Shown: piece after piece, positions 8,526 through 16,800 of the stretch | Position numbering within the stretch: the stretch's first letter is position 1 | How the letters are laid out: each line of letters begins with the position of its first letter | Assembly: GCA_946480785.1 (NCBI GenBank) | Contig: CAMLLD010000070.1 | Span: 1 to 34,473 of the forward strand | Source: an uncultured Blastocatellia bacterium | Lineage (GTDB): Bacteria; Acidobacteriota; Blastocatellia; Pyrinomonadales; Pyrinomonadaceae | Length of the DNA: 34,473 bases | Reading direction: 5' to 3' | The notes under the pieces: generated by a model | The model's database searches: none | Told to the model about the DNA's origin: nothing | Seen by the model: only the letters and a program-made list of their open reading frames with translations | Position numbers and translations under genes: made by a program

Positions 8526-9893
8526 CTAAGGAACAAGATCCTGCGTTCCCGGTTTGAACCGAAACAGCGCCACTGACACGATCAATCTATTGTTGTCGTC
8601 GAAGTGCATGAACACCGGCACGACGCGCCCGTCGTAAGCGGAGATACCGCTGTAGTCGCCGAAGAAGATGCGATTGTTTACCACGAACGGCTTCACGTCG
8701 ATCTTGCGATTGACGAACGTGCGGCCGCCGTCAACACTGCGCGCGAGCGTTAGACCCGTAGTTGCGCCCGTCGTATCGCGTCGATCGTAAAAGATCACGT
8801 TCACCGAACCATCAACCGGATCGACCGACATCCACGTAAAGAACTGGTCCTTGCCGTTTTTGACGGGGTCGTCATTGACGCGCACAGGCTCCGACCACGT
8901 ATTGCCGCCGTCTCGCGAGTACATCACGAACACGTCCGGATCGCCGTTGCGCGCGTCGATCCAGTTCACGTAGAGCGTGCCTTTGTTTGGACCATCGCTT
9001 AGATCGACGCCCGTCGTCGGCATGCCGTTGGCGCGCTCGAGTCCTTCAACGCCGAAGTCCCAACCGCCGGGAATGTTTCCGATGACTTTGTCTTTGCCGA
9101 ACGTGAGTCCGCCATCGAGTGACTTGTCGAACACGAGACCGAGCGGACCGGCCCAAACGACGTAAACCTCACCTTTTGGTCCAATCGCGGGCACTGCGCC
9201 TTCGACCGTGTTGTCGCTGTCGAGACAGTCGCCGCCGGTATCGGAAATGCGAAACGGCATCGCGAACGATTGCCCCTGGTTCGTGGATCGCGAGAAATAG
9301 ATCTGTGAATGATCTTCGGGGTTCGCGCTGCCGTAAGCGTCGAAACGCGTCCACGCGAGATACACGTTGCCTTTCCAACGCGAGCCCGCGGCGTTGTCCA
9401 CAACCAGGCCGGGTTTGTCTTCGAACGGAATGACGGTATTAATGTGATCGATCGCGGGCGTGCCGTCGGACCACGTGCGGCCGCCGTCTTTCGAGACGTT
9501 CACGATCATGCCGTTTTCCGCGCGCGGCGGCCGCGGCAGGCGAATGCCGTCGAAAGAAAGATGCGCGTGATAGGCGACGCCGTCGCTGCTGAACGCCATC
9601 ACGTCGTCGCCCTGCGTAAGGTTCTTTGGATCGGGCGTCGAGACGGTGGTCCAGGTTTTACCGCCGTCGAAAGTGACGTAGTGATAACTGCCCGCGCGCG
9701 GCTTCGGCGGCACGCCCGTTTGAAACGAAGCGGCGATCATGTTGTCAGGGTTCTTCGGGTTGATCGCGATCGTGACTTCGGCGGGATTGATCGCCGTCGG
9801 CTCGGTGATGCGCACGACCTGCTGCGCGTGGACGGCGCTCGACAGGAGTAAGCAGAGGTTGCAAAGAGCAATCCGTATCGTCCAGGATGTCAT
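8526..9893 (-). CDS. Secreted sialidase-fold (BNR/Asp-box) exo-glycosidase-like protein
   Basis: About 455 residues with a signal peptide (MTSWTIRIALCNLCLLLSSAVHAQ). Asp-box turns of the form S/T-x-D-G-G-x-T-W/F recur around the propeller: TFDGGKTWTT, SKDGGRTWSD, SLDGGLTFGK, SRDGGNTWSE and SVDGGRTFVN, plus a degenerate STNQGQSFAM. This is the six-bladed beta-propeller of the sialidase/BNR superfamily. Asp-boxes are structural, so sialidase activity is not shown; the conserved arginine triad and FRIP motif of true sialidases are not evident. A TTG five codons earlier is possible, but the ATG at 9893 begins the signal peptide properly. It diverges from the UBP zinc-finger gene with only 29 bases between starts, so their promoters must overlap or lie within coding sequence. 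Confidence 0.82.
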   Translation of the reverse strand: MTSWTIRIALCNLCLLLSSAVHAQQVVRITEPTAINPAEVTIAINPKNPDNMIAASFQTGVPPKPRAGSYHYVTFDGGKTWTTVSTPDPKNLTQGDDVMAFSSDGVAYHAHLSFDGIRLPRPPRAENGMIVNVSKDGGRTWSDGTPAIDHINTVIPFEDKPGLVVDNAAGSRWKGNVYLAWTRFDAYGSANPEDHSQIYFSRSTNQGQSFAMPFRISDTGGDCLDSDNTVEGAVPAIGPKGEVYVVWAGPLGLVFDKSLDGGLTFGKDKVIGNIPGGWDFGVEGLERANGMPTTGVDLSDGPNKGTLYVNWIDARNGDPDVFVMYSRDGGNTWSEPVRVNDDPVKNGKDQFFTWMSVDPVDGSVNVIFYDRRDTTGATTGLTLARSVDGGRTFVNRKIDVKPFVVNNRIFFGDYSGISAYDGRVVPVFMHFDDNNRLIVSVALFRFKPGTQDLVP

Positions 9894-9922
9894 GGTCTCA
9901 TTAAACAAGGAGGGCGAGGGAA

Positions 9923-10195
9923 ATGTCTATCAACGGAATCTGCACTCATATTGACGCGGTCGAGGACGTGAAGCCGGCGAAGCAGCGCGTGTGTGAGGAG
10001 TGTGTGAAGATCGGATCGACGTGGGTGCATCTGCGCACGTGTCAGGAGTGCGGCGGCACGCGTTGTTGCGATAGTTCGCCGAACAAACATGCAACGAAGC
10101 ACGCGCACGCTACGGGACATCCGGTGATCGCATCGGCCGAACCAGGGGAGCGTTGGCTTTACTGTTATCCGGACGATGCGTTTGCGGAGTATTAA
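9923..10195 (+). CDS. UBP-type zinc finger protein
   Basis: This is a 90-residue protein with a strong ribosome site (AAGGAGGG upstream of the ATG). The Cys/His pattern C-x-H (CTH near residue 7), CEEC, CQECGGTRCCD, then H-x3-H-x-H-x3-H (HATKHAHATGH) and RWLYCYPDD is the zinc finger found in ubiquitin-specific proteases, HDAC6 and BRAP2. In eukaryotes this domain binds the free C-terminal Gly-Gly of ubiquitin. In bacteria it occurs as small stand-alone proteins of unknown function, and no ubiquitin-like gene is visible here. Its stop codon directly abuts the stop of the convergent zinc-ribbon gene. Confidence 0.88.
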   Translation: MSINGICTHIDAVEDVKPAKQRVCEECVKIGSTWVHLRTCQECGGTRCCDSSPNKHATKHAHATGHPVIASAEPGERWLYCYPDDAFAEY

Positions 10196-12109
10196 TTACT
10201 GAAACTGCGTCTTTGTCAGCAGCAGGCTCGTGTCTTTGCGTTTCAACGCTGCGACGAGGCGCGTCCATTCCTGGCGTCCCTGCGCGAGCCGGTGAAAGTC
10301 GCCGTCCTTGTCCGTTTCCAACCCGCTCAACATCTCGTTTGCTTTGCCCGCGCTGATCGCGCGTTCGGCGGCGACTGAAAGCGCTTTAAACGCTTCATCG
10401 CGAGCGCCGGATTGCGAACTCTTCGCGACCAGCTTCGCGCGTTCGTACGGAAAGCGATAATCGCGCGGATACTTGCGTTCGATCTTCGCGAACGCTTCGA
10501 CGATCTTCGGCCGTTCTGAATTCGTCGCCGTCATGCGACGCTCACGCAGACGTGCGAGCAGTTCGTCTTCGGGGCTGACGCTGGGAGACGGCTGCGTCTG
10601 TGCGACGCTCGACGCGGGAATCGGAGCGACGGATTCGGTTGTCGGGGGCTGAACGGGCGCAGTCGCGGTCGCAGTCTCGGTTGCGGGAGGCGTTGTTGTT
10701 TCGGTGTTCGGCTGTTTAGCGGGTGTCGTCGCAACCGTTCGCGACGCTGAACGCATTAGTCCGAACACGCCTAACGAGAGCAACAAGAACGCCACTGCCC
10801 CGATGGCGATCAGTTTTAGCACCGAGCCACGGCTGGACGACGGATGTTCGGGTTGTTTGGTGGTGGCCCACGGAAACACAGATCGCGACGGCAGATCGTG
10901 TTGGATCGTTAACTCATCGTCTTCGAGCATCGCCGCCGCGAGAAGCGAACCACGCGGAGGGTTAGTCCCGCTGGTGGGACTGTGTTCGCCACCGAGCGAG
11001 TGGCCGCACTTCCAACAAAAGGCATAACGACTCTCGACTAAAGCGCCGCACTCACTACACGGTCTTTCGTCACTGTGGAGCGATCGTGCTTCGGTTGCGA
11101 CCGGGCGTTGTTCCGCTGGTCTGCGCGGCGGTTCCGCTGTTATACGCGGTGGCTCGGCTGCTGTGCGCTGCGGCTCGATTGGCGTGCGCTGCGGTTCGGT
11201 AGCGATCGGCTGTGGTTTGTTTACGACCGGTTCTGGTTTGCTTGCCATGGGAGCGGCCGGCTCAGGTTGTCTCGGAGTGACAACTTCTTCGCGCGTGATC
11301 GCCGGCGTAATCTTCTTCTTCGGCTGGTCCAACAAGACATCGAGTACGCCCGTGCTTTCGAGTCCCCAACCATTATCGGCGCGCACGACTCGCGCCGGTT
11401 GAATCACGTTCACTTCACCCGCCTCGGGGTTCGGACAGTGATAGTAATCCTGGTAGTACTCGTAAAAGTCGCGGCGCGAAGCGAAGCGCGTTGCGCGCGG
11501 CAACACGATCGCCGGATCCTGGTTTGTGATGACGACAAACTCACCGTCTTCGACCGGCAGGAAAGATTCGGTCTCGTAATCAAACGTGACGTTGACCTTG
11601 TCGGCGGATCTGGTGCGCTTTAAATAGAGCGCGACTGTCGACGGGAACGCGGGCGCAACGTCCAAACGTTCTTCGCAAATCGGGCAGGTGTTCAGCGCGG
11701 TGGTGAACGTCATGCCGAGCGCGTCGCAAATGTGTTCGTGCAGATCGGCGGAAGCGGCGCGCAGGCAGCCGGGGCACGAGGGCTGCGGCACGCCGTCGGC
11801 ATTTACCGTGAAATTCTTCGTCTGCAGCGGCGTGTTCGACTCGAAGCTGATGACGTGGCAACGATCGCATAAATAAAGGACGGAGCTGCGGCGCGTGCAG
11901 ACCGGACAGCGTTCCAACCCGTCACGTTCGAGATCGACGGGGCAGAAGTGCTCGCAATTGCAGCAATACTGCCAGCCGATCTCGATGGGCGTTCTGGCCT
12001 CGCCTTCGAAATCGAGTGTGCCGAGCAGGTGGCCGCGATTCTCACACTTGATCGGGCTCTGGCGCGGAGCGAAGAAACCTTTTTTATGTTCAGGGCAGAA
12101 GACTCTCAT
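10196..12109 (-). CDS. Membrane-anchored multi-zinc-ribbon protein
   Basis: About 637 residues from the ATG at 12109, which has AAAGGGAG upstream; an ATG 20 codons earlier is less likely. The N-terminal third holds at least six Cys pairs (CPEHKKG, CCNCEHFCP, CPVC, LCDRC, CPGC, CPICEE), suggesting stacked treble-clef or rubredoxin-like zinc knuckles. Next comes a tandem Pro-Gln/Arg-Thr-Glu linker of about 7-residue periods (EPQRTPIEPQRTAAEPPR), then a separate zinc ribbon (CSECGAL...CWKCG). One transmembrane helix follows (LKLIAIGAVAFLLLSLGVFGL), a Thr/Pro-rich stretch, and a helical C-terminal domain of about 130 residues with an ERKYPRDYRFPYERAKLV motif. The topology suggests cytoplasmic zinc ribbons and a periplasmic tail. 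I do not recognise the family; a scaffold or sensor role is a guess. Confidence 0.72.
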   Translation of the reverse strand: MRVFCPEHKKGFFAPRQSPIKCENRGHLLGTLDFEGEARTPIEIGWQYCCNCEHFCPVDLERDGLERCPVCTRRSSVLYLCDRCHVISFESNTPLQTKNFTVNADGVPQPSCPGCLRAASADLHEHICDALGMTFTTALNTCPICEERLDVAPAFPSTVALYLKRTRSADKVNVTFDYETESFLPVEDGEFVVITNQDPAIVLPRATRFASRRDFYEYYQDYYHCPNPEAGEVNVIQPARVVRADNGWGLESTGVLDVLLDQPKKKITPAITREEVVTPRQPEPAAPMASKPEPVVNKPQPIATEPQRTPIEPQRTAAEPPRITAEPPRRPAEQRPVATEARSLHSDERPCSECGALVESRYAFCWKCGHSLGGEHSPTSGTNPPRGSLLAAAMLEDDELTIQHDLPSRSVFPWATTKQPEHPSSSRGSVLKLIAIGAVAFLLLSLGVFGLMRSASRTVATTPAKQPNTETTTPPATETATATAPVQPPTTESVAPIPASSVAQTQPSPSVSPEDELLARLRERRMTATNSERPKIVEAFAKIERKYPRDYRFPYERAKLVAKSSQSGARDEAFKALSVAAERAISAGKANEMLSGLETDKDGDFHRLAQGRQEWTRLVAALKRKDTSLLLTKTQFQ

Positions 12110-12312
12110 GTTGGTTGCTCCCTTTAAAGATGCATAACCACCATTTAGGTTGTACTTAACGCGCAGCATGTTTTTGGGACAAGCAGAGGGGAGAAAATTG
12201 GAGAGATGCCGCGTAGATTAATCCGAGCGGGAGCAGATTACAAGTGGTTTTGGGGTGTTTGGGGACGCGGGGTTAGGTTTTGCGCAATGGGGTTTTACCA
12301 ATTCCAGCCTTC

Positions 12313-12549
12313 AACGCCGAAGGCGTTTGCTAATTCCAGCCCAGTGGTTGGAGCTAGCGACAACCCTGGGACTATAGTAGCCTCAGGTTCCAACGCTGAA
12401 AGCGTTGACCAACTTGGCGCGGGTTGGCCAACGCTTTCAGCGTTCCAATGTTCTTGCACTGCGCGACCCCAGGGTTGGGCCAACCCTGGGCTGCAACTAG
12501 ACAACGCCTTCGGCGTTAGTACAAGCCGAACTAGTCACCGCCTTCGGCG
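12313..12549. repeat. Mosaic of short palindromic repeats (REP-like cluster)
   Basis: The 511-bp gap 12110-12620 holds no credible gene but is dense in palindromes. AACGCC-GAA-GGCGTT lies at 12313-12327 and its inverse at 12503-12517, with CGCC-TTC-GGCG at 12539-12549. A variant, AACGCT-GAA-AGCGTT, is at 12392-12406 with its inverse at 12430-12444. A perfect 23-bp palindrome of CCCAGGGTTGG arms lies at 12468-12490, with another CAACCCTGGG at 12360-12369. The 12503-12517 copy shares its core with the hairpin at 6697 and the composite at 21.3-21.8 kb. Confidence 0.8.
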
Positions 12550-12620
12550 TTGACCCTAGGCCGCAACTAGCCGACGCGTTCGGTCGTTGAAGCAGCGCAC
12601 TACTCGGTTTCTCGTTCGCG

Positions 12621-12821
12621 TTAGTTGAATTCAGGATCGTCGTCAGTAAAACTGCGCTCGCTTTCCGTTTGCGCGATACTAAGCTCGCGCTCCTTCTTTC
12701 TGTCAGCCATCAACGCTTTCAGCAACCCTTTGCCTTTGAACCTTCCACGCAACGTACGCACGTACTCACGCGTGATCGGCTTCCGAGGATCATGCGCGGT
12801 TTGTCGTTTTGAAGTAGGCAC
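12621..12821 (-). CDS. Small antitoxin-like protein of unknown family
   Basis: 66 residues starting at a GTG, with an AGAGGTG ribosome site about six bases upstream. The product is basic and then acidic: a TREYVRTLRGRFKGKGLLKAL core, then a charged helical tail ending DDDPEFN. The KGKGLLKALMxDRKKERE pattern resembles the C-terminal tails of small bacterial antitoxins, but no toxin gene lies beside it: downstream is the palindromic mosaic. It may be a solitary antitoxin or the remainder of a broken pair. The gene is well formed; the function is uncertain. Confidence 0.5.
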   Translation of the reverse strand: MPTSKRQTAHDPRKPITREYVRTLRGRFKGKGLLKALMADRKKERELSIAQTESERSFTDDDPEFN

Positions 12822-12922
12822 TCATTTCACCTCTCGATCTTCTATGAGAAGCTGACAGCGGAGTGTGAACAGACCGTCTTCACAAGTCAACAACGTCACA
12901 TCTTACTTTTCACAAACTGAGA

Positions 12923-13213
12923 CTATGATTTGCGGCGGCGGGGGCGGGTGACTTTGCCGGGAAGTTTGGCGGGGAGATCGAGGTCGTCGTCAACGATGTC
13001 TTCGAGATGGACGCGGGCGACGCGGGCGTAGGAGAGCAGGGTGTTCAGCGCGGGTTCGCGTTCGTCGTTCTCGTACTGCGAGATGCGGCCGTAGTGCATG
13101 CTGTCTTCCAAACCCAAACGCGCGAGCATCTGCGTTTGCGACAAATCGAGCGCTTCACGTATCTGACGCAGTTTGTCGGCGAGACGCCGCGGACGCGGGC
13201 GCGGGTTTCCCAT
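12923..13213 (-). CDS. XRE-family helix-turn-helix regulator
   Basis: The 96-residue protein has a canonical lambda-Cro/XRE HTH: LADKLRQIREALDLSQTQML is helices 1-2, then RISQYENDEREPALNTLL is the recognition helix and following turn, ending with LSYARVARVHLEDIVDDDL. Both termini are rich in Arg and Pro. The ATG at 13213 has AGGAGG nine bases upstream, and both lie inside the inverted repeat 13211-13232, a likely site of self-control. It is probably a local repressor, perhaps for the neighbouring small genes. No C-terminal sensor domain is present. Confidence 0.88.
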   Translation of the reverse strand: MGNPRPRPRRLADKLRQIREALDLSQTQMLARLGLEDSMHYGRISQYENDEREPALNTLLSYARVARVHLEDIVDDDLDLPAKLPGKVTRPRRRKS

Positions 13214-13232
13214 CAGGAACGGCCTCCTGATG
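13211..13232 (-). promoter_or_regulatory. Perfect inverted repeat spanning ribosome site and start codon of the XRE gene
   Basis: CATCAGGA (13211-13218) and TCCTGATG (13225-13232) are perfect inverse copies separated by six bases. Read on the minus strand, the left arm contains part of AGGAGG and the right arm ends with the ATG of the XRE gene. It can act as a DNA operator for the XRE dimer, or as an mRNA hairpin hiding the translation start. Confidence 0.6.
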
Positions 13233-13273
13233 GTCCTGCAACAACGTTTGACCTACATATCGAAAGTTTTTGC

Positions 13274-13302
13274 TTGCAACTATGCGCAGTTGGGAGTAGT
13301 AT
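13274..13302 (+). promoter_or_regulatory. Candidate sigma-70 promoter for the DUF433 leader
   Basis: TTGCAA (13274-13279), 17 bases, then TAGTAT (13297-13302); each box matches consensus at four of six positions. It would start transcription near 13309 and give a leader of about 240 nt before the DUF433 start. The gap 13214-13546 otherwise holds only the XRE palindrome and the hairpins at 13474-13533. Confidence 0.35.
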
Positions 13303-13473
13303 GCCTTCGCTTTCGATTGTCGCCGTGTTGGTTATGAACCTGTCATACCGGACGGCGATGCTCATCACTCGTTAATGTGGGAGCTTGAGCTGCGCATGTG
13401 GCGGCTTGAATGTCAAAGACGAGTGCAATCGTAAAGCGTCTTTCGAAAATCGTAAATAGAAAAAGCTTTTGGG

Positions 13474-13533
13474 CACCTGGTGCGGGGCCAGGTGGAGTCC
13501 GCAGAGGCGCACGACCCCTGCTTCTGCGGACTC
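13474..13533 (+). other. Two adjacent strong hairpins in the DUF433 leader
   Basis: CACCTGG (13474-13480) pairs with CCAGGTG (13488-13494), and the next base begins an 11-bp perfect stem GAGTCCGCAGA (13495-13505) with TCTGCGGACTC (13523-13533). The stems stack without a spacer, then a G-run and the DUF433 start 13 bases on. There is no U-tract. It could be a structured 5' leader or a small RNA; no known RNA family is recognised. Confidence 0.5.
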
Positions 13534-13546
13534 GGGGGCACCACGG

Positions 13547-13756
13547 ATGAACGCTGACGAACTCATCGAACGCGATCCGGAAAAGCTGGGAGGCGTCGCC
13601 GTGTTTAGCGGGACCGGCGTGCCGGTCGAGTTTCTCTTTCAGTTCCTCGAAGACGATCAAACGCTGGAGACATTTCTCGATCACTATCCGGCGGTAAGCC
13701 GTGCCCAAGCACGCGGCGTGCTCGGCGTTTCGCGCGCTCTGTTGCTCGGTTCGTAA
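13547..13756 (+). CDS. DUF433 antitoxin-like protein
   Basis: 69 residues from the ATG at 13547. The pattern IERDPEKLGGVAVFSGTGVPVEFLFQFL, then a DQTLETFLDHYPAVSRAQA segment, is the winged-helix DUF433 fold used as antitoxin to PIN-like DUF5615 toxins. In typical pairs the toxin follows at once, but here there is only the 52-bp gap to the end of the convergent helicase gene, so the partner is absent. The conserved GG of the fold is kept (LGG), while the usual P of GKPV is changed to A. The longer frame from 13469 would translate the hairpin region and is unlikely. Confidence 0.78.
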   Translation: MNADELIERDPEKLGGVAVFSGTGVPVEFLFQFLEDDQTLETFLDHYPAVSRAQARGVLGVSRALLLGS

Positions 13757-13808
13757 TGGAGGCCTCTTCTTGAAGACTCAACCGCGTCGTTTCATCTTCA
13801 CTTTCCAA

Positions 13809-16800
13809 CTAGGAAAGACTCCCATCTAAGTCAGCGAATACTCCAGCTTGACACCATAGCTTTCTATGTCCGACAACATACACGGCTTCTTTCGCACGCG
13901 TGACTGCGACATTCAGTATATTAGGTTGACTGCCAGCCCAGTTACGGGCTCCGGTTTGTGACGGATTTGGAGCGCCGAGGACAATTATTACTGCCTCCGC
14001 TTCACGTCCTTGTGCTGTGTGCACTGTGCCAACACGTTCGTTAACCCAGCGCCATTCATCATCCACCCAACCTCGGAGTAGTCCTTCACTCCGAAGAAGC
14101 GTTTTCAGCCTGTCCGCAACTATCACAAAAGGCGTTATCAGGTACAAATCTGAAGACGCACGTGCCTCGACTAACTGTTCAAGCAGGTGCACCACCTGAT
14201 CGCCTTCTTGAGGACACCATTTATCTTCGTTAGAGCCCGTAATGTCGATCCACCGTGACGGACCGAGAACCTGCCGGATGCCGGACGGTTTTTCATTTTT
14301 CGCCTGTACCATCAAGCCGGAATACGCAATCCTGTTCGAGATGCTGAACATAGGATCAGAGCAGCGTCGATGAACGAGTAAAGGAACACCTACCGTGCGA
14401 CTGCCGCCTGCCTTCATCTCGAATTCTGTAGTGTAGGCGGAAGCTGCGTCGGCAAGTGTTTGCACTGAAGCACGGGGAGCTGCGTACTGGTCAGGATCGA
14501 TTCCGAACTGCCGACATATGGCCTCACATAGAGTGCTCGGCAATGTCACAATGGGTTGAATTTGAATCGGGTCGCCAACGATGACGGCGCGTTTAGTTCG
14601 GACGATTACTCCCACCGCAGCTTGCGGAAGCGCTTGCCCAGCCTCATCAACAAGTAGCCATCCGAGGCTTTCCGGGGGTAGCTTCCCCAGCATCCGGTTA
14701 ACCGAGGCGAAAGTGGTCGAGACCAATGGGACCACAAGAAAGAGAGACGACCACAAATCAGGAAGCAACGCTTGCTTTTCAGCGGTTGGCAGGGTCTGCG
14801 TTGTAAAGGCATTCATCAGAGCCGCGAGATTGTGCCTTAATGGTCTAGCTGCTGCGTCTATAAACGCGCGATGAAGCAAAATCGCGGCAACGAAAACTTC
14901 GTCGCGCGCTCTCTGCGCAGCAATGGGCCACCACGGGGTGGCTTTATGCTTTGCGCAATGTTCTTTTTTAAAGAAAGCAGAATCGACAACCTCTATCCGA
15001 TACTTGTCCTGAGCTTCCATGACCCGTCGTTTTGTTTTCTCATGCTCATCACGCGCTGAACGCGAGGCAGCTTCCTTTTGTTGAAGGTCTAAGAGGGTAC
15101 TGTGCAATTCCTTCCATTGTCGTGCCGCTTGAGTTCGAAATAAGCGAGCCCAAAATCCGGGCTTCATCGATGCATGAATACGAAGTTCTTCATGAGCGCT
15201 CTTGATATCACGCGTGAGGTGCTGATGTTGCTCGTGTAGGTGTTTCACTCGACGGACAACGTCCGAGTATTCGCGTTTGGCGGCCTCATCTGCGTTGGCC
15301 AATATCGGAATCGCAATCACATCTTCGCGCAAACTCTCAAGGAAACGTTGCCAGCGCCTGCTTTCCTCGACGGCTTTGCGGAATCGTTCACGTGCAATCT
15401 CCCACCGCTTCAGCGCTTCGGCACGTGTGGTGGGTGGGTCTTCTTCCCAGACAGTGGGCCCTTCGTTGTTTTCTACGGCGGTGAGCGAACCGGTTACCGC
15501 ACGCAAATACGAATTGAAGTCTTTATCTTCATTCCACCAGAAGAGTTGTTTGAAGGTGTTGCGGTTTTGTACGTTGCCGAGTACAGCCGCAATCAACCCC
15601 CAAGTTTCGGTTTTATGGATCGAATCAGAAATCGTTTTGAAATACCGAAGGCCGGGGACATCGGACGCTATTGCACCAAGACCGGGCAGTTCGGCACTTA
15701 CGTTTTCGACCGCCTTATTGTTTGATGAGGCAACTACAATCTCGAAGCCTTTCAAGGAATCACTCAATTCGTAGAGATGAATCCAACCTTGACCAACACT
15801 CAGCCTTAAGTTGGTCGGTAGAAACGCATTTTCGGGGTTTTCAAACTGGGCCATAGCCTGCGCCCGTTCGGTAACGATACCCGCAACCAAATCGCGAAAT
15901 AGGGTCGTTTTTCCAGTGCCCGGCGGCCCATTGATTCCGATCAACCCGTTCGGGTTTGTTTCACTGAAAGCTGTATTGGCTGCGGCTTGTTGCAGTAGTA
16001 CAAGAGGATTACGGCCAGGACCGGGCCACCGCCCCAACGGAGTACTTTGAGGACTTACTGCTTTCTCTAGCGCCTCATCGTTGCGAAGCAAATCGTGAGT
16101 CTGCGTTTGCGGTTCGACACCAAGATAACGGCGGAGATTTTGCGGAGCCTCATCGCCGGCAAACAATTCTTTGGCGAATGAGAGATCGGCAAGAAAAAAG
16201 CTGTTAAGCAAAATCGGCTCTGGTGGGTTTCGATCTCTGAAGTGCGTATAGGAGCGAATGGCAAATTCCGGGGGCTCTATCCATTCTTCGGGTAATTCCA
16301 GCGTAGCAATCAGATCTTCATACGCTCTCATCATTCGAGCGCGCGTGATTGGTTGATGATTCCCCACGTTCTCTGAGTCAGTATTGCTAAGAACCTTTTC
16401 AATTCTCGCTACTAATTGGGATTCGACCTTTGGCCATAATGCGAGATCATCCAGCTCACCATTCAGTGCAGTCACCACGCCCCAACCAAAGCTCGAAACA
16501 GCAACGGCAGTTGGATCAGCCAACCGGCCCTGCTGGTCGACGATGACAACAGCAAGCGCCGCATTGCCAGTAGCGCTCGGCTTCTCAATACGATTGTCTC
16601 CGTAACGTTCTAGCAGCAACTCCATTGCCGGCTCCATTCGTATTGCTCCGAGCACAATCTGATAATAGAGACGTTGGTTTGGGCGAGACTTTTCACCTCG
16701 TTCCCACGGAAGCTCGGCGGTATCAAGTCTTGCTACACGACTGCGATCACCTGAGGCTAAGTCTTCTGGTTTACGAAAGGTTGAGGGAGACAGTACTTCC

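Noticed and set aside
8526..9893. True sialidase
   Set aside because: Asp-boxes show only the propeller fold; the arginine triad and FRIP motif could not be found.
12295..12504. Small minus-strand frame of 69 codons in the palindrome mosaic
   Set aside because: It translates the repeats themselves and lacks a ribosome site.
13474..13533. tRNA or SRP-type RNA
   Set aside because: The two stems do not make a cloverleaf, no anticodon or T-loop is present, and the SRP GGAA/AGCA loops are missing.
13469..13546. Longer start for the DUF433 gene
   Set aside because: The extra 26 codons run through the stacked hairpins and do not match the family N-terminus.
13757..13808. Remnant of the DUF5615 toxin after DUF433
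   Set aside because: The 52 bases give no start or recognisable residues; it may simply have been lost.
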